Part shown: one piece after another, positions 15,695 to 24,026 of the stretch
Numbering within the stretch: the first letter of the stretch is position 1
Layout: every line of letters begins with the position of its first letter
From: Odoribacter sp. UBA944
Lineage (GTDB): Bacteria > Bacteroidota > Bacteroidia > Bacteroidales > Marinifilaceae
Direction of reading: 5' to 3'
DNA: 64,000 nucleotides
NCBI GenBank assembly: GCA_002293375.1
Contig: DBDA01000051.1
Location: 1 to 64,000, forward strand
Program-made: the position numbers and the translations under genes
Notes under the pieces: model-generated
Database searches by the model: none
Told to the model about the DNA's origin: nothing
Seen by the model: only the letters and a program-made list of their open reading frames with translations

Positions 15695-17215
15695 TTAATC
15701 AACCAATTTGTCATATTCTGCAGAGATGTCCGTATTCGTCATAAAGTCGTAAAGTGTCATTTTCCGGAGGGTGAAATAGTAGATCCAGAAGTTCGACAAC
15801 TCTGTCAGGTAGTTCATGTTTGCGGCATCTTTTTCCGATTGTGCGGTGTTGAGGTCGGTCACCGAGATCGATCCCGCGGCAAAATCTTTCATGGCCAATT
15901 CGTAGCGCTCTTCGGCGATCCGGTCAGCGCGCCGAGCCATCCGGAGTTTGTCACGCTGGGCATTGAATTGCACCACCTCTAAGTAGACATTCTGCTCCAG
16001 ATCTATGGAGGCCTGTTCCAAGTGAGCCAATGTGATCTTCTGTTGCGCCTGCGCCATTTTCACCCGGCCTTTGCCCATGCCCCAGTCTACGATGGGCACG
16101 CGCAGGTTGACACCGAATATTTCGTGGTTCAACAGGTGGGAATAGGCCCCCGGCAATTCGTCGGCGTTGTTGGAAAGTCCGAATTGGGTACTCACCGATA
16201 GCGAGATGCCCCGGTTGGCTTTTGCCTGCGCTACGCTCCGGTCACTCTCCAGGCGGGAGACCTCCTGATCGATCCGGAAGGGGCCGTTCTGCCATGTTTT
16301 CTCCAATACAAAATCGACTTCCATCCGCAACTCCGGTACCTCATCGCTCTGCTCCAGGCGCAAGTCCACTTTATCGTTGTAGCCAAGGAAGGAGCGGAAT
16401 TCCATCAAACGGGCTTTGTAGTCGTTCTCCCGGGTGGAGATGGCGAGGCTGTCGTTGACCATGCGTAATTCCAATTGCAACAATTCCGAGCGCGTCACCG
16501 ATCCGGTCTGTTCGTGCCTCCGGGAGGCAATGCCGTACATGGTTTTCATCTGGCTGTAGTTCCCTGCAGCAATGGTGTAGTGGAGCTGCGCCATCGCCAG
16601 GTTGTAGAAATACCGGACGGCTTTGAGGGTTACCTCTTCCATGGATTCCAGGTACTCTTTTTTGGAGCGTTCAAACTTTTCCGGCTCGATTTTCCGGTCC
16701 CATTTGAGGCGGTTGTAGTTGAAGAGGGGTTGGAGGTAGGAAAGGGTTACGGGTTGTGAATAGTAGGTGATGTCCCGGATGGGACGGTACTGGTCCAACC
16801 GGTTCAGGCTGGAGGAGAGCGACAGGATCCCTCCGGTAACGGCAACCTGTTGGTCAATGGAGACCGTGGCGGAGTTGTTCATGTTGTAGTTGGTGCGGTA
16901 GTAGATCTCCCCAGTGGCTGCATCCTGCAAGGCGCGCTGCGAGCGGTCGAAGTTGGCTATGCCGGCGGAGAAGTTGAGGGAGGGCAGCAGTTCGGCCCGG
17001 TGGGAGCGAAAATTCCAGTAGTCACCTAAAAAGGTGTTCCGCACGATCATTGCATCAATGGACTGTTCTTGTGCCAAGCGTATAGTTTCTTCCAAATCCA
17101 AGGAGATTGCCTGCTGTCCGAAAGCGCCCAGCCCTGCCGGGAAATATAAGAGGAACAGCACAACTGTTTTTTTGAATCCCATACCGGATATGCTCAATTG
17201 AAAAATATTCCGCAA
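15695..17215 (-). CDS. TolC-family outer-membrane efflux channel
   Basis: 506 residues with an N-terminal signal (FKKTVVLFLLYFPAGLGAFG) and two OEP repeats of long helices, for example residues 160-280 and 380-490, typical of TolC trimers that form the exit duct of tripartite pumps. It is the first gene of the four-gene efflux operon; its C-terminus (AEYDKLVD) lies 13 nt before the adaptor start. In many RND operons the channel gene is last, so its first place here is a mild peculiarity but common in Bacteroidota. The upstream 293 nt are shared with the divergent lipoprotein gene. Confidence 0.88.
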   Translation of the reverse strand: MRNIFQLSISGMGFKKTVVLFLLYFPAGLGAFGQQAISLDLEETIRLAQEQSIDAMIVRNTFLGDYWNFRSHRAELLPSLNFSAGIANFDRSQRALQDAATGEIYYRTNYNMNNSATVSIDQQVAVTGGILSLSSSLNRLDQYRPIRDITYYSQPVTLSYLQPLFNYNRLKWDRKIEPEKFERSKKEYLESMEEVTLKAVRYFYNLAMAQLHYTIAAGNYSQMKTMYGIASRRHEQTGSVTRSELLQLELRMVNDSLAISTRENDYKARLMEFRSFLGYNDKVDLRLEQSDEVPELRMEVDFVLEKTWQNGPFRIDQEVSRLESDRSVAQAKANRGISLSVSTQFGLSNNADELPGAYSHLLNHEIFGVNLRVPIVDWGMGKGRVKMAQAQQKITLAHLEQASIDLEQNVYLEVVQFNAQRDKLRMARRADRIAEERYELAMKDFAAGSISVTDLNTAQSEKDAANMNYLTELSNFWIYYFTLRKMTLYDFMTNTDISAEYDKLVD

Positions 17216-17448
17216 TGTTAGTAAAAAAAAATGATCTTTTCAACCCTTGCTCCGCCTGCGGGTTTGTATTTGTGTTGACCGGCTGTTGCGGTGTATGGAG
17301 CCTCTTCCCCCACCCTTTCCCATCCTTTTACATTTGCTTTGCACATGCTTTTCCATTCTCTTTCCATTCTTTTTCCCGCTTGTTGTGTGCTGTTGTAAAG
17401 TTGTGAAGAATTTGTACGCAGGATTTGTGCAAAAAATGGATTCATCTG
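17216..17448. other. Divergent intergenic region, mostly featureless
   Basis: The stretch between the tolC-like gene (minus) and the next plus-strand gene holds a pyrimidine-rich segment (about 17300-17400) and no believable ORF. I find no convincing promoter for the efflux operon in it. The plus-strand promoter lies at its right end. Confidence 0.5.
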
Positions 17449-17480
17449 TTTGCAGATTTAAAATGTTTTAACAATATTTG
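17449..17480 (+). promoter_or_regulatory. Promoter of the thioredoxin-like/DUF1573 gene
   Basis: TTTG (17449-17452), 20 nt, AATATTTG (17473-17480): one mismatch to the sigma-ABfr consensus. The start codon follows 28 nt later. Confidence 0.6.
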
Positions 17481-17508
17481 CAAGCATAATAATTAGTAAA
17501 CTAAAACT

Positions 17509-18585
17509 ATGCTCTACTTGATCCCTGTATTTTTCACTAAACTACTCCGTTTAGAGTGGTGTATTGTAACGGTTGCCGTTTTTGTTGTTTCGCTCTCTTC
17601 GTGCCAACGGGATGCGGTCATTCTGTATGGGCAGACATTTGAACAGGTGCGGAACAGCGCCCAAAAGGCTGGCGCCGGTTTTTGTGTGGTACTTTCCAGC
17701 CCGGACTGTCCGCCTTGCAAGGCTTTCATTGAAAACGTGGGAGTCGACAGTCGGAACGGACTTTTCCGGAATACCATCTTTAATATCGTTGACGTTTCGC
17801 TGCCTGAGAACAGGTGGTACGCGCAGTGGATTTGCGCTTCCGGTACTCCGGCAACGTGTGTGTTTTCCCCTGCCGGTGAGTTGACGGCCGTGGTGGCCGG
17901 CGCTTCCGCTCCTTCGTTGCAGTGTATCCAATCCGCCCTCAACGATGATGCACAGTGCGCCTCTTATTTTTACGACCGCCACTACCCGGTAACGGGCAGA
18001 AGTTATCTCTCTCTGCTCAATACCCTGCTCAATTGCAAGCTGGATCTGGACAGGGGCGTCGACGTTGGTGAGGCACTGAACGCCTGCCTGGAGCAAACCG
18101 ATTACCCCTGGCCGGTTTACCTGAAATGTTTGAACGAGGAGAAGCAGGGGCGGCGCGATGAGGCGGTCTATTGGGCGGAACGTCTGTTGGAGTTTGATGA
18201 TGTTCTCTATTCCTATCTCTACAGCGATCTCTATACTGCGGCCAAGTTTATCGTTGATCCGAACTATGCGCCCGAAGAGGATGCGGCGCTGTCGGTGGTG
18301 GAGAAGGTGCGGCTGGATGGTTGCAAGGTCGGGCAACCAAAACCTTTTGCGGTGGAGATTACGAATACGGGAAAGGTGCGGTTGCAGGTACGGGATGTCC
18401 GTGTCAGTTGTACGTGTGTGGAGTTGCTTGGGGCGAAGCAATTGATGTTGGAGCCGGGGGAGGCCCGAACGATGGAGTTTGAGTTTACGGCGGAGAAATC
18501 GGGGGTGGTACACCGGGAGATTACGTTTGTTTCCAACGGGGTGGAGGCGGTGAAGCAGGTAAAGGTGGAGGCGTATGTACAATAA
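17509..18585 (+). CDS. Lipoprotein with thioredoxin-like and DUF1573 domains
   Basis: 358 residues. An N-terminal membrane segment ends in a lipobox (VVSLSSC, Cys32). Residues about 55-145 look like a thioredoxin fold: CVVLSSPDCPPCKAFI carries a CPPC motif. A helical middle follows (160-250). The last about 85 residues match DUF1573: DVRVSCTCVELLG, LEPGEARTMEFEF and ITFVSNGVEA. DUF1573 proteins are exported Ig-like proteins of unknown function that occur beside propeller and TlpA-like lipoproteins in Bacteroidales, as here. The combination suggests a periplasmic redox or chaperone role for the cysteine-rich secreted proteins encoded downstream; that link is my inference. Confidence 0.7.
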   Translation: MLYLIPVFFTKLLRLEWCIVTVAVFVVSLSSCQRDAVILYGQTFEQVRNSAQKAGAGFCVVLSSPDCPPCKAFIENVGVDSRNGLFRNTIFNIVDVSLPENRWYAQWICASGTPATCVFSPAGELTAVVAGASAPSLQCIQSALNDDAQCASYFYDRHYPVTGRSYLSLLNTLLNCKLDLDRGVDVGEALNACLEQTDYPWPVYLKCLNEEKQGRRDEAVYWAERLLEFDDVLYSYLYSDLYTAAKFIVDPNYAPEEDAALSVVEKVRLDGCKVGQPKPFAVEITNTGKVRLQVRDVRVSCTCVELLGAKQLMLEPGEARTMEFEFTAEKSGVVHREITFVSNGVEAVKQVKVEAYVQ

Positions 18586-18639
18586 ACGCCTGTAAGTAAA
18601 TTAGACACAAAGGAATGATTATCACTATTGATATACTGC

Positions 18640-18755
18640 CGTTGCCATGCGCCAAACACTCTGCCCGCGATGCAGTAAGGCGTTGGCTCCTGAATAGTAA
18701 TGAAGGGGGCCACGAATACGGGTTTGCTGCTGATGCGGCGGGAAAATTCTTATAA
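18640..18755 (+). pseudogene. 3' fragment of the thioredoxin-like membrane protein gene
   Basis: This stretch repeats the last codons of the gene at 20494-21045. Reading frame: LPCAKHSARDAVRRWLL, NSNEGGHEYGFAADAAGKFL, then TAA at 18753-18755. There is no start or upstream part: sequence before 18640 is unrelated. It is the scar of the unequal crossover that made the tandem duplication. It carries five G at 18705-18709 where the other copy has six. Confidence 0.75.
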
Positions 18756-18967
18756 ACTTTAAATTGTAATGCGATGAAAAATTTATTTAAAAAGATGATT
18801 CTGCTGTTGGCAGTGTCGATGGCGGTTACTCTGTTCAGTTCGGCTGAACCTTGTCCGAAGGAGGATCCGCCGGGCCACACAGTGCTTATAGCCGATCCCT
18901 CTGATTGTACGGCATTTTTTGTATGCGTCAATGGCGTTCCCATTAAGATGCATTGTCCGGACGGGCT
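18640..18967 (+). repeat. Direct repeat, left copy
   Basis: 328 bp nearly identical to 20951-21279; the differences seen are a few bases in the first 25 bp and one G. It spans the gene fragment, the intergenic gap and the first two thirds of the small secreted protein gene. The offset is 2311-2312 bp. Confidence 0.85.
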
Positions 18968-19184
18968 CCACTTCAGTGATAAGTTAAAGGTATGCGAATG
19001 GCCAAAGAATGCCGAATGTGAAAAAACAGGAGGAGAAGCAAAACCCCATTTTTATTCCTGTACTACTGAGATTCTTGTTAGTGAAGATGGTAAAACAGTG
19101 GCGTTTATAGATATGCGCGAGCGGGGAACTATGTGTGACGGAAGTAGTACAGCAAGTTGTACTCCTAATCATCCATGTCCTTGA
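18774..19184 (+). CDS. Small secreted protein with peritrophin-A (CBM14) cysteine pattern, copy 1
   Basis: 136 residues with a signal peptide (MILLLAVSMAVTLFSSA). The mature part has six cysteines spaced C27-x17-C45-x5-C51-x9-C61-x12-C74-x7-C82, which satisfies the chitin-binding type-2/peritrophin-A signature. The landmarks DCTAFFVCVNG and DGLHFSDKLKVCEWP resemble insect peritrophins. A second short region adds four cysteines (96, 121, 129, 135). In the family such domains bind chitin or mucin-type glycans. In Bacteroidales a small cysteine-containing secreted protein (often NVEALA) commonly precedes a six-bladed propeller gene, and this gene occupies that slot. Binding activity is inferred. 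Confidence 0.7.
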   Translation: MKNLFKKMILLLAVSMAVTLFSSAEPCPKEDPPGHTVLIADPSDCTAFFVCVNGVPIKMHCPDGLHFSDKLKVCEWPKNAECEKTGGEAKPHFYSCTTEILVSEDGKTVAFIDMRERGTMCDGSSTASCTPNHPCP

Positions 19185-19222
19185 TAGCTGTTTTTATCCT
19201 TAAATCGGTAGTATAAATTGCG

Positions 19223-19255
19223 GCCCGGAGTTGCGGCGTATGGCTCCGGGCTTTT
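19223..19255 (+). terminator. Terminator-like hairpin between the CBM14-like and propeller genes, copy 1
   Basis: GCCCGGAG (19223-19230) pairs with CTCCGGGC (19244-19251), followed by four T. It lies 17 nt upstream of the propeller start and is conserved in the second copy, so it probably lowers read-through into the propeller gene. Confidence 0.6.
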
Positions 19256-19271
19256 CATCCGTACAATTAAA

Positions 19272-20466
19272 ATGTTAAATATGAAAAAAATAATGCCCTT
19301 TTTAATACTTGCAGGTATGCTGTTTGCCTGTGGGAAGTCAAAATCTTCGCACTCAACCATAGACATATCGGAGATGAAAGAGATTGTGCTTACCAACGAC
19401 AGCACAATGTTTGTTAAAGATTGGGTACAGGATGTGGAGGTGATTCCGCTGGAAACTTCGGATAAAGCTTTAGTGGGTATTGTAGATGGAGTGATCGCAA
19501 CGGATTCAAACATCATTATTTATGATTGGCGGCAAACCCACCGTGTCTTTATCTTTAATCGGGACGGAACGCACCGGGCAACCATTAATCGGCGTGGGCG
19601 CGGCCCGCAGGAGTACATGCGCCTGGGCCACGTGGCCATACTTCCCGACAATCAAACCCTTGCCATACGTGATAACGGGGGACAAAAGGTGCTCTATTTT
19701 TCATTGGATGGACATTTTATCTCCAGCATGCCTAAGGGATTTCGTTTTTCTTCTATGGAATACCTGGATGAGAATAATGTAGTGTGCGCAACTTACGGAG
19801 GAGGAGAATCGGACCCCGGATTGCAAGAGTATGAAAATCGCACCGACCTGCTCTATTTTACTGATAAAGAGTTCGAGATCAAGGGCAGTACCATGCCGAC
19901 GCGATACAAAAACAGCGGCGTGATGATAAAACCTTATATTCGGGAACAAGGTATATGTAAACCGCCCTTTCAGCGATACCATTTACCAGGCCCTGTCGAA
20001 CGGCTTAAAAGCAATGTACAGCGTGGATATGAAACAAATCGGCGGGATCTCCAATCTGGATGCGGACATAACCAGCGAGCAGTTTGATCTGTTAACAGAA
20101 GAAAAGGCTATTTTAACCGAGGTTTTTACAGAAAATGATACGCATCTATTACTATCTCTCAGAATGCCTCCCAGAGGACAAGCAAAATATTACATCTATT
20201 CCAAGCAATCGGGGAAAGCATACGCAGTCGACAACGCTATAAATAAAGATGATGTACTCCTTTTGAATTTAGTTTCATCTTCGATGACATCTGTTAAAGA
20301 CAGATTTGTCACTGTCATTCCAGTCTACTATCTTCTTAACTCGGGTTATATAGATAAAAAAGCAGGAAAATTGATAAACGCTACCATGCAGCGCCCTGAG
20401 TTAGCCAACCTGACGGAGGACAGCAACCCTGTTGTTGTTATCTACAGCTTTAAAGGGGGGCTGTAA
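19272..20466 (+). pseudogene. Six-bladed beta-propeller lipoprotein, frameshifted
   Basis: The N-terminal part from the ATG at 19272 is a normal lipoprotein (LILAGMLFAC) and reads through INRRGRGPQEYMRL to MIKPYIRE at about 19945. There the sequence lacks 8 bp compared with its intact paralogue (at about 22255-22270), and the frame changes. The rest (MYSVDMKQIGGISNLDADI to VVVIYSFKGGL) continues in another frame up to 20466 with no further damage. The mutation looks recent because both halves remain highly similar to the neighbour. The family is the 6-bladed beta-propeller (DUF5128-type) lipoproteins of unknown ligand. Confidence 0.85.
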
Positions 20467-20493
20467 GTACAAGCGAAAACCAATCAGAAACAG

Positions 20494-21045
20494 ATGCGAC
20501 ACAAACAGATCCATTACGCAACCGGAGCAGTCATTCTGTTGCTGCTTGCCGCCAATATTTTCCAATGGCGTCGCTCAGCCGCCTGCCGGAACGACGTCCG
20601 GGTAAAGGAACAACTCATTGCCGACATCGGTGTCAACACACAATCCGTTTCGTTTTTGGAAAGTAACTGGCAGTGGAACCTCACGGCCGAACGAAGTGAC
20701 CTGGCGCAACTACACGTTGCGGACACGATGGGGAGCTACATCCCGCTGGGGAAGATTGTACGGGAACCGATGCTGGTATTCCGGTTCCGTGAGGTCGACT
20801 GCCAGGAGTGTGTCTCTTTTGGTTTGCGGAAATTGGGAACATTTGCGGGGAACGATCCCCTCCTCCTGGCACAATACTATGACAACTACCCATTTAAAAA
20901 GTGGGTGCGGATGAACAGAATCCGCTTTACCGCTTTGAACGCATCGGAAGCGTTGCCATACGCCGAACACTCTGCCCGCGATGCAGTAAGGCGTTGGCTC
21001 CTGAATAGTAATGAAGGGGGGCCACGAATACGGGTTTGCTGCTGA
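20494..21045 (+). CDS. Membrane-anchored thioredoxin-like protein, C-terminus probably frameshifted
   Basis: 183 residues. One N-terminal membrane helix (ATGAVILLLLAANIFQW), then a soluble part with EPMLVFRFREVDCQECVSFG near residue 95-110, a CxxC motif in a thioredoxin-like context seen in small proteins next to propeller genes. After RRWLLNSNEGG a run of six G (21016-21021) puts the frame into PRIRVCC and a stop. Dropping one G would give the same tail as the fragment at 18640 (HEYGFAADAAGKFL, stop at 21065-21067). The tail may thus be damaged or variable. Function is unknown; reduction of disulfides in the cysteine-rich neighbours is one possibility. Confidence 0.55.
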   Translation: MRHKQIHYATGAVILLLLAANIFQWRRSAACRNDVRVKEQLIADIGVNTQSVSFLESNWQWNLTAERSDLAQLHVADTMGSYIPLGKIVREPMLVFRFREVDCQECVSFGLRKLGTFAGNDPLLLAQYYDNYPFKKWVRMNRIRFTALNASEALPYAEHSARDAVRRWLLNSNEGGPRIRVCC

Positions 21046-21279
21046 TGCGGCGGGAAAATTCTTATAAACTTTAAATTGTAATGCGATGAAAAATTTATTT
21101 AAAAAGATGATTCTGCTGTTGGCAGTGTCGATGGCGGTTACTCTGTTCAGTTCGGCTGAACCTTGTCCGAAGGAGGATCCGCCGGGCCACACAGTGCTTA
21201 TAGCCGATCCCTCTGATTGTACGGCATTTTTTGTATGCGTCAATGGCGTTCCCATTAAGATGCATTGTCCGGACGGGCT
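20951..21279 (+). repeat. Direct repeat, right copy
   Basis: Partner of 18640-18967, one base longer because of the G run at 21016-21021. Divergence begins abruptly at 21280, inside the small secreted protein gene. Confidence 0.85.
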
Positions 21280-21508
21280 GCATTTTAGCGACGAATTGGA
21301 CGTATGTGAATGGCCCAGGGATGCCAAGTGTGAATTGAGAGGTGTCTCAAAGCTACATTATTATCCTTGTAAAGGTGAGATCTATATTATTGATGAGTAC
21401 GGAACAGTGCAGATTGTGACAACATACGTACGGGGAACTATATGTGACGCTAGTACTGAAGAAGCCTGCATCCCTTACAATCCCTGCGATCCCATTATAA
21501 TTGTCTGA
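21086..21508 (+). CDS. Small secreted protein with peritrophin-A (CBM14) cysteine pattern, copy 2
   Basis: 140 residues. The first 65 residues, signal peptide included, are identical to copy 1 and nearly identical in DNA. The domain ends DELDVCEWPRDAKC, keeping all six cysteines. The following tail is diverged (LHYYPCKGEIYIIDEYG, then CDASTEEACIPYNPC) but keeps its four cysteines in place. Cysteines are conserved while the rest has changed, so the fold is under selection in both copies. The different tails could recognise different partners. A propeller gene follows, as for copy 1. Confidence 0.7.
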   Translation: MKNLFKKMILLLAVSMAVTLFSSAEPCPKEDPPGHTVLIADPSDCTAFFVCVNGVPIKMHCPDGLHFSDELDVCEWPRDAKCELRGVSKLHYYPCKGEIYIIDEYGTVQIVTTYVRGTICDASTEEACIPYNPCDPIIIV

Positions 21509-21533
21509 TCTTAAATCGATAATGTGAATTGCC

Positions 21534-21567
21534 GCCCGGAGTTGCGGCGTATGGCTCCGGGCTTTTT
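21534..21567 (+). terminator. Terminator-like hairpin between the CBM14-like and propeller genes, copy 2
   Basis: GCCCGGAG (21534-21541) pairs with CTCCGGGC (21555-21562), followed by five T. It lies 16 nt before the propeller start. Stem and loop match copy 1. Confidence 0.6.
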
Positions 21568-21582
21568 ACCCGTACAATTAAA

Positions 21583-22785
21583 ATGTTGAATATGAAAAAA
21601 ATAATACTCTTTTCAATACTTGCAGGTATGCTGTTTGCATGTAAAGAATCAAAACCTTCGCGGGCGGCTGTTGACGATTCGGAGATGAAAGAGATCGTGC
21701 TCTCTAACGACAGCATCATGTATATTGAGGACTGGGTGCAAGATGTGGAGGTGATTCCGCTGGAAACTTCGGATAAAGCTTTAGTGGGTATTGTAGATGG
21801 AGTGATTGCAACGGATTCAAACATCATTATTTATGATTGGCAGCAAACCCACCGTGTCTTTATCTTCAACCAGGACGGAACGCACCGGGCAACCATTAAT
21901 CGGCGTGGGCGCGGCCCGCAGGAGTACATGCACCTGGGCCACGTGGCCATACTTCCCGACAATCAAACCCTTGCCATACGTGATAACAGGGGAAAGAAGG
22001 TGCTCTATTTTTCATTGGACGGACATTTTCTATCGTCTGCTCCTACCGGATTCTGGTTTTCAAAAATGGAATACATAGATGAAAACCGTGTCGTATGTGC
22101 TACATACGGGGTAGGGAAAGATGATCCCGGATTGCAGGAGTACGAAAACCGTACAGACCTGCTCTATTTTACCGACAAAGCGTTCGGGATTATAGAAAGT
22201 ACCCTACCGCCACGATACAAAAACAGCGGTATGGCGATAGAACCTTATATTCGGAAATTTGGGGATAAAGTATATGTAAACCGCCCGTACAGCGATACCA
22301 TTTACCAAGCACTGCCGAACGGCTTAAAAGCAGAATACAGGGTGAATATGGAGCAAATCAACGGGATGGCCAATATGGACCCGGACATAACAAGCGATAA
22401 TTTTATCCTGTTATCAGAAAAAAAGGCTATTTTAACCGAGTATTTCACAGAAAACGATAAATATCTATTACTATCTTTCATAACACCTCCCAGAGGAATA
22501 GCAAAAACCTACATCTATTCCAAACAATCGGGGAAAGCATACGTGGTAAACAACACTATAAATAAAGATGATGTGCTTCTTTTGAATGTCGTTCAATCTA
22601 TAATGACATCTGTTAAGGACAAATTTGTTACTGTTATTCCGGCCTATTATCTTCTTAACGCGGGTTATATAGATAAAAAAGCAGGAAAATTGATTAACGC
22701 TACCATGCAACGTCCCGAATTGGCCCATATAACGGAAGAGAGCAATCCGGTTGTTGTTATCTACAGCTTTAAAGAGGGGTTGTAA
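21583..22785 (+). CDS. Six-bladed beta-propeller lipoprotein (intact, array member 2)
   Basis: 400 residues from MLNMKKIILF; a start 9 nt later is equally possible. A longer frame from 21529 would run through the hairpin and is rejected. Lipobox SILAGMLFAC. Repeated blades show the family landmarks WVQDVEVIPLET, DSNIIIYDW, INRRGRGPQEYMHL, KVLYFSLDGHF and NRPYSDTIYQ. It ends with VVVIYSFKEGL, a tail shared by all array members. These lipoproteins are exported and probably sit on a membrane surface; the ligand is unknown. It is the closest relative of the broken copy at 19272. Confidence 0.8.
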   Translation: MLNMKKIILFSILAGMLFACKESKPSRAAVDDSEMKEIVLSNDSIMYIEDWVQDVEVIPLETSDKALVGIVDGVIATDSNIIIYDWQQTHRVFIFNQDGTHRATINRRGRGPQEYMHLGHVAILPDNQTLAIRDNRGKKVLYFSLDGHFLSSAPTGFWFSKMEYIDENRVVCATYGVGKDDPGLQEYENRTDLLYFTDKAFGIIESTLPPRYKNSGMAIEPYIRKFGDKVYVNRPYSDTIYQALPNGLKAEYRVNMEQINGMANMDPDITSDNFILLSEKKAILTEYFTENDKYLLLSFITPPRGIAKTYIYSKQSGKAYVVNNTINKDDVLLLNVVQSIMTSVKDKFVTVIPAYYLLNAGYIDKKAGKLINATMQRPELAHITEESNPVVVIYSFKEGL

Positions 22786-22814
22786 ATTCCAATTATCAAA
22801 TAAAACGCTGAGTT

Positions 22815-24005
22815 ATGAAATTGATACTCTTTTTAATACTTGCAGGTATGTTGTTTTCCTGCGGGAAATCAAAACCTTCACACTCAACTGTGGATGCCTC
22901 TGAGATAAAAGAGATCGTGCTCTCCAACAACAGCACGATATACATTCAGGATTGGGTGACAAACGTAGAAGTGGTTCCATTGGAAACCACGGACAAGGCT
23001 TTGGTGGGGATTATAGACGGGGTCATTGTGACTGATTCCAACATCATCATTTACGATACCCGACAAACCCACTGTATTTTTATTTTCGGACGGAACGGCA
23101 AACACCGGACAACCATCAACCGGCGCGGACGCGGGCCTCAGGAATACTCAGATCTTTACCATGTGGCCATGCTCCCCGACCATCGAACCCTTGCCATCCA
23201 CGGCCAAAGAGGAAAAATACTCTATTTTTCGTTGGACGGCCGCCTCATCTCCTCTGCTCCCGCCGGATTCTTGTTTTCTGCCATGGAATACATTGACGGG
23301 GAAAATGTGGTGTGCGCTGCCTATGGAATCGGAGAGTCAGATCCCGGATTGCAGGGGTACAAAAATCGCACCGATCTGCTTTATTTTACCGACGATACAT
23401 TTGGGATTAAAGGCAGTACCTTTCCTCCACGATATAACCGGAAAGAAATTGCCATCACACCCAATATCCGGAAATTCGGGGAGCGGGTATATGTACACCG
23501 CCCGTACAGCGATACCATTTACCAGGCCCTGTCGAACGGCTTAAAAGCATTATACAGGATAAATATGGAAAAAATAGACGGTGCTGCAAACCTGAACTCC
23601 GGCATTACACGGGAAGAGCGGAATTTGTTGCAAGAAAAACACCCTACATTCTACGGTTTTTTCGCAGACTGCAACAATTATTTAAACCTAGATATTTCTA
23701 TTCCCCCACGACAAACCGCGCAAAATTATGTATACTCTAAACGAACGGGGAAAGCATACCGAGTGGAAAGGGATAGCGATCGTCAGGATTATCTTCTTTG
23801 GCAATTGACCTCCTTCCCTCCTCAAACATCCGCTCAAGACAGGTTTGTTACGATCCTCCCTGCCTATAATATCTTTGGAATAGGTACTTTTAATCCCAAA
23901 ACAGGCGTTCGAAAAAACGCTGCTACCCAACGTCCCGAATTGGCCCATTTGACGGAGAACAGCAATCCTGTTGTTGTTCTCTACGGATTTAAAGAGGGAT
24001 TGTAA
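22815..24005 (+). CDS. Six-bladed beta-propeller lipoprotein (array member 3)
   Basis: 396 residues; lipobox LILAGMLFSC. It shares the blade motifs of its neighbours (NRRGRGPQEYSDL, ILYFSLDGRL, HRPYSDTIYQALSNGLKALY) but is more diverged in the last third, where FGIGTFNPKTGVRKNAATQ replaces the GYIDKKAGKL segment. It follows member 2 after 29 nt and has no small secreted partner of its own, so it belongs to the same transcript. Intact. Confidence 0.8.
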   Translation: MKLILFLILAGMLFSCGKSKPSHSTVDASEIKEIVLSNNSTIYIQDWVTNVEVVPLETTDKALVGIIDGVIVTDSNIIIYDTRQTHCIFIFGRNGKHRTTINRRGRGPQEYSDLYHVAMLPDHRTLAIHGQRGKILYFSLDGRLISSAPAGFLFSAMEYIDGENVVCAAYGIGESDPGLQGYKNRTDLLYFTDDTFGIKGSTFPPRYNRKEIAITPNIRKFGERVYVHRPYSDTIYQALSNGLKALYRINMEKIDGAANLNSGITREERNLLQEKHPTFYGFFADCNNYLNLDISIPPRQTAQNYVYSKRTGKAYRVERDSDRQDYLLWQLTSFPPQTSAQDRFVTILPAYNIFGIGTFNPKTGVRKNAATQRPELAHLTENSNPVVVLYGFKEGL

Positions 24006-24026
24006 AACGAGCGCAAACGTAAAACC

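Noticed and set aside
21529..21582. Extension of propeller 2 (and likewise 19218-19271 for propeller 1)
   Set aside because: It would translate the terminator-like hairpin and place a non-signal sequence before a good lipoprotein signal peptide.
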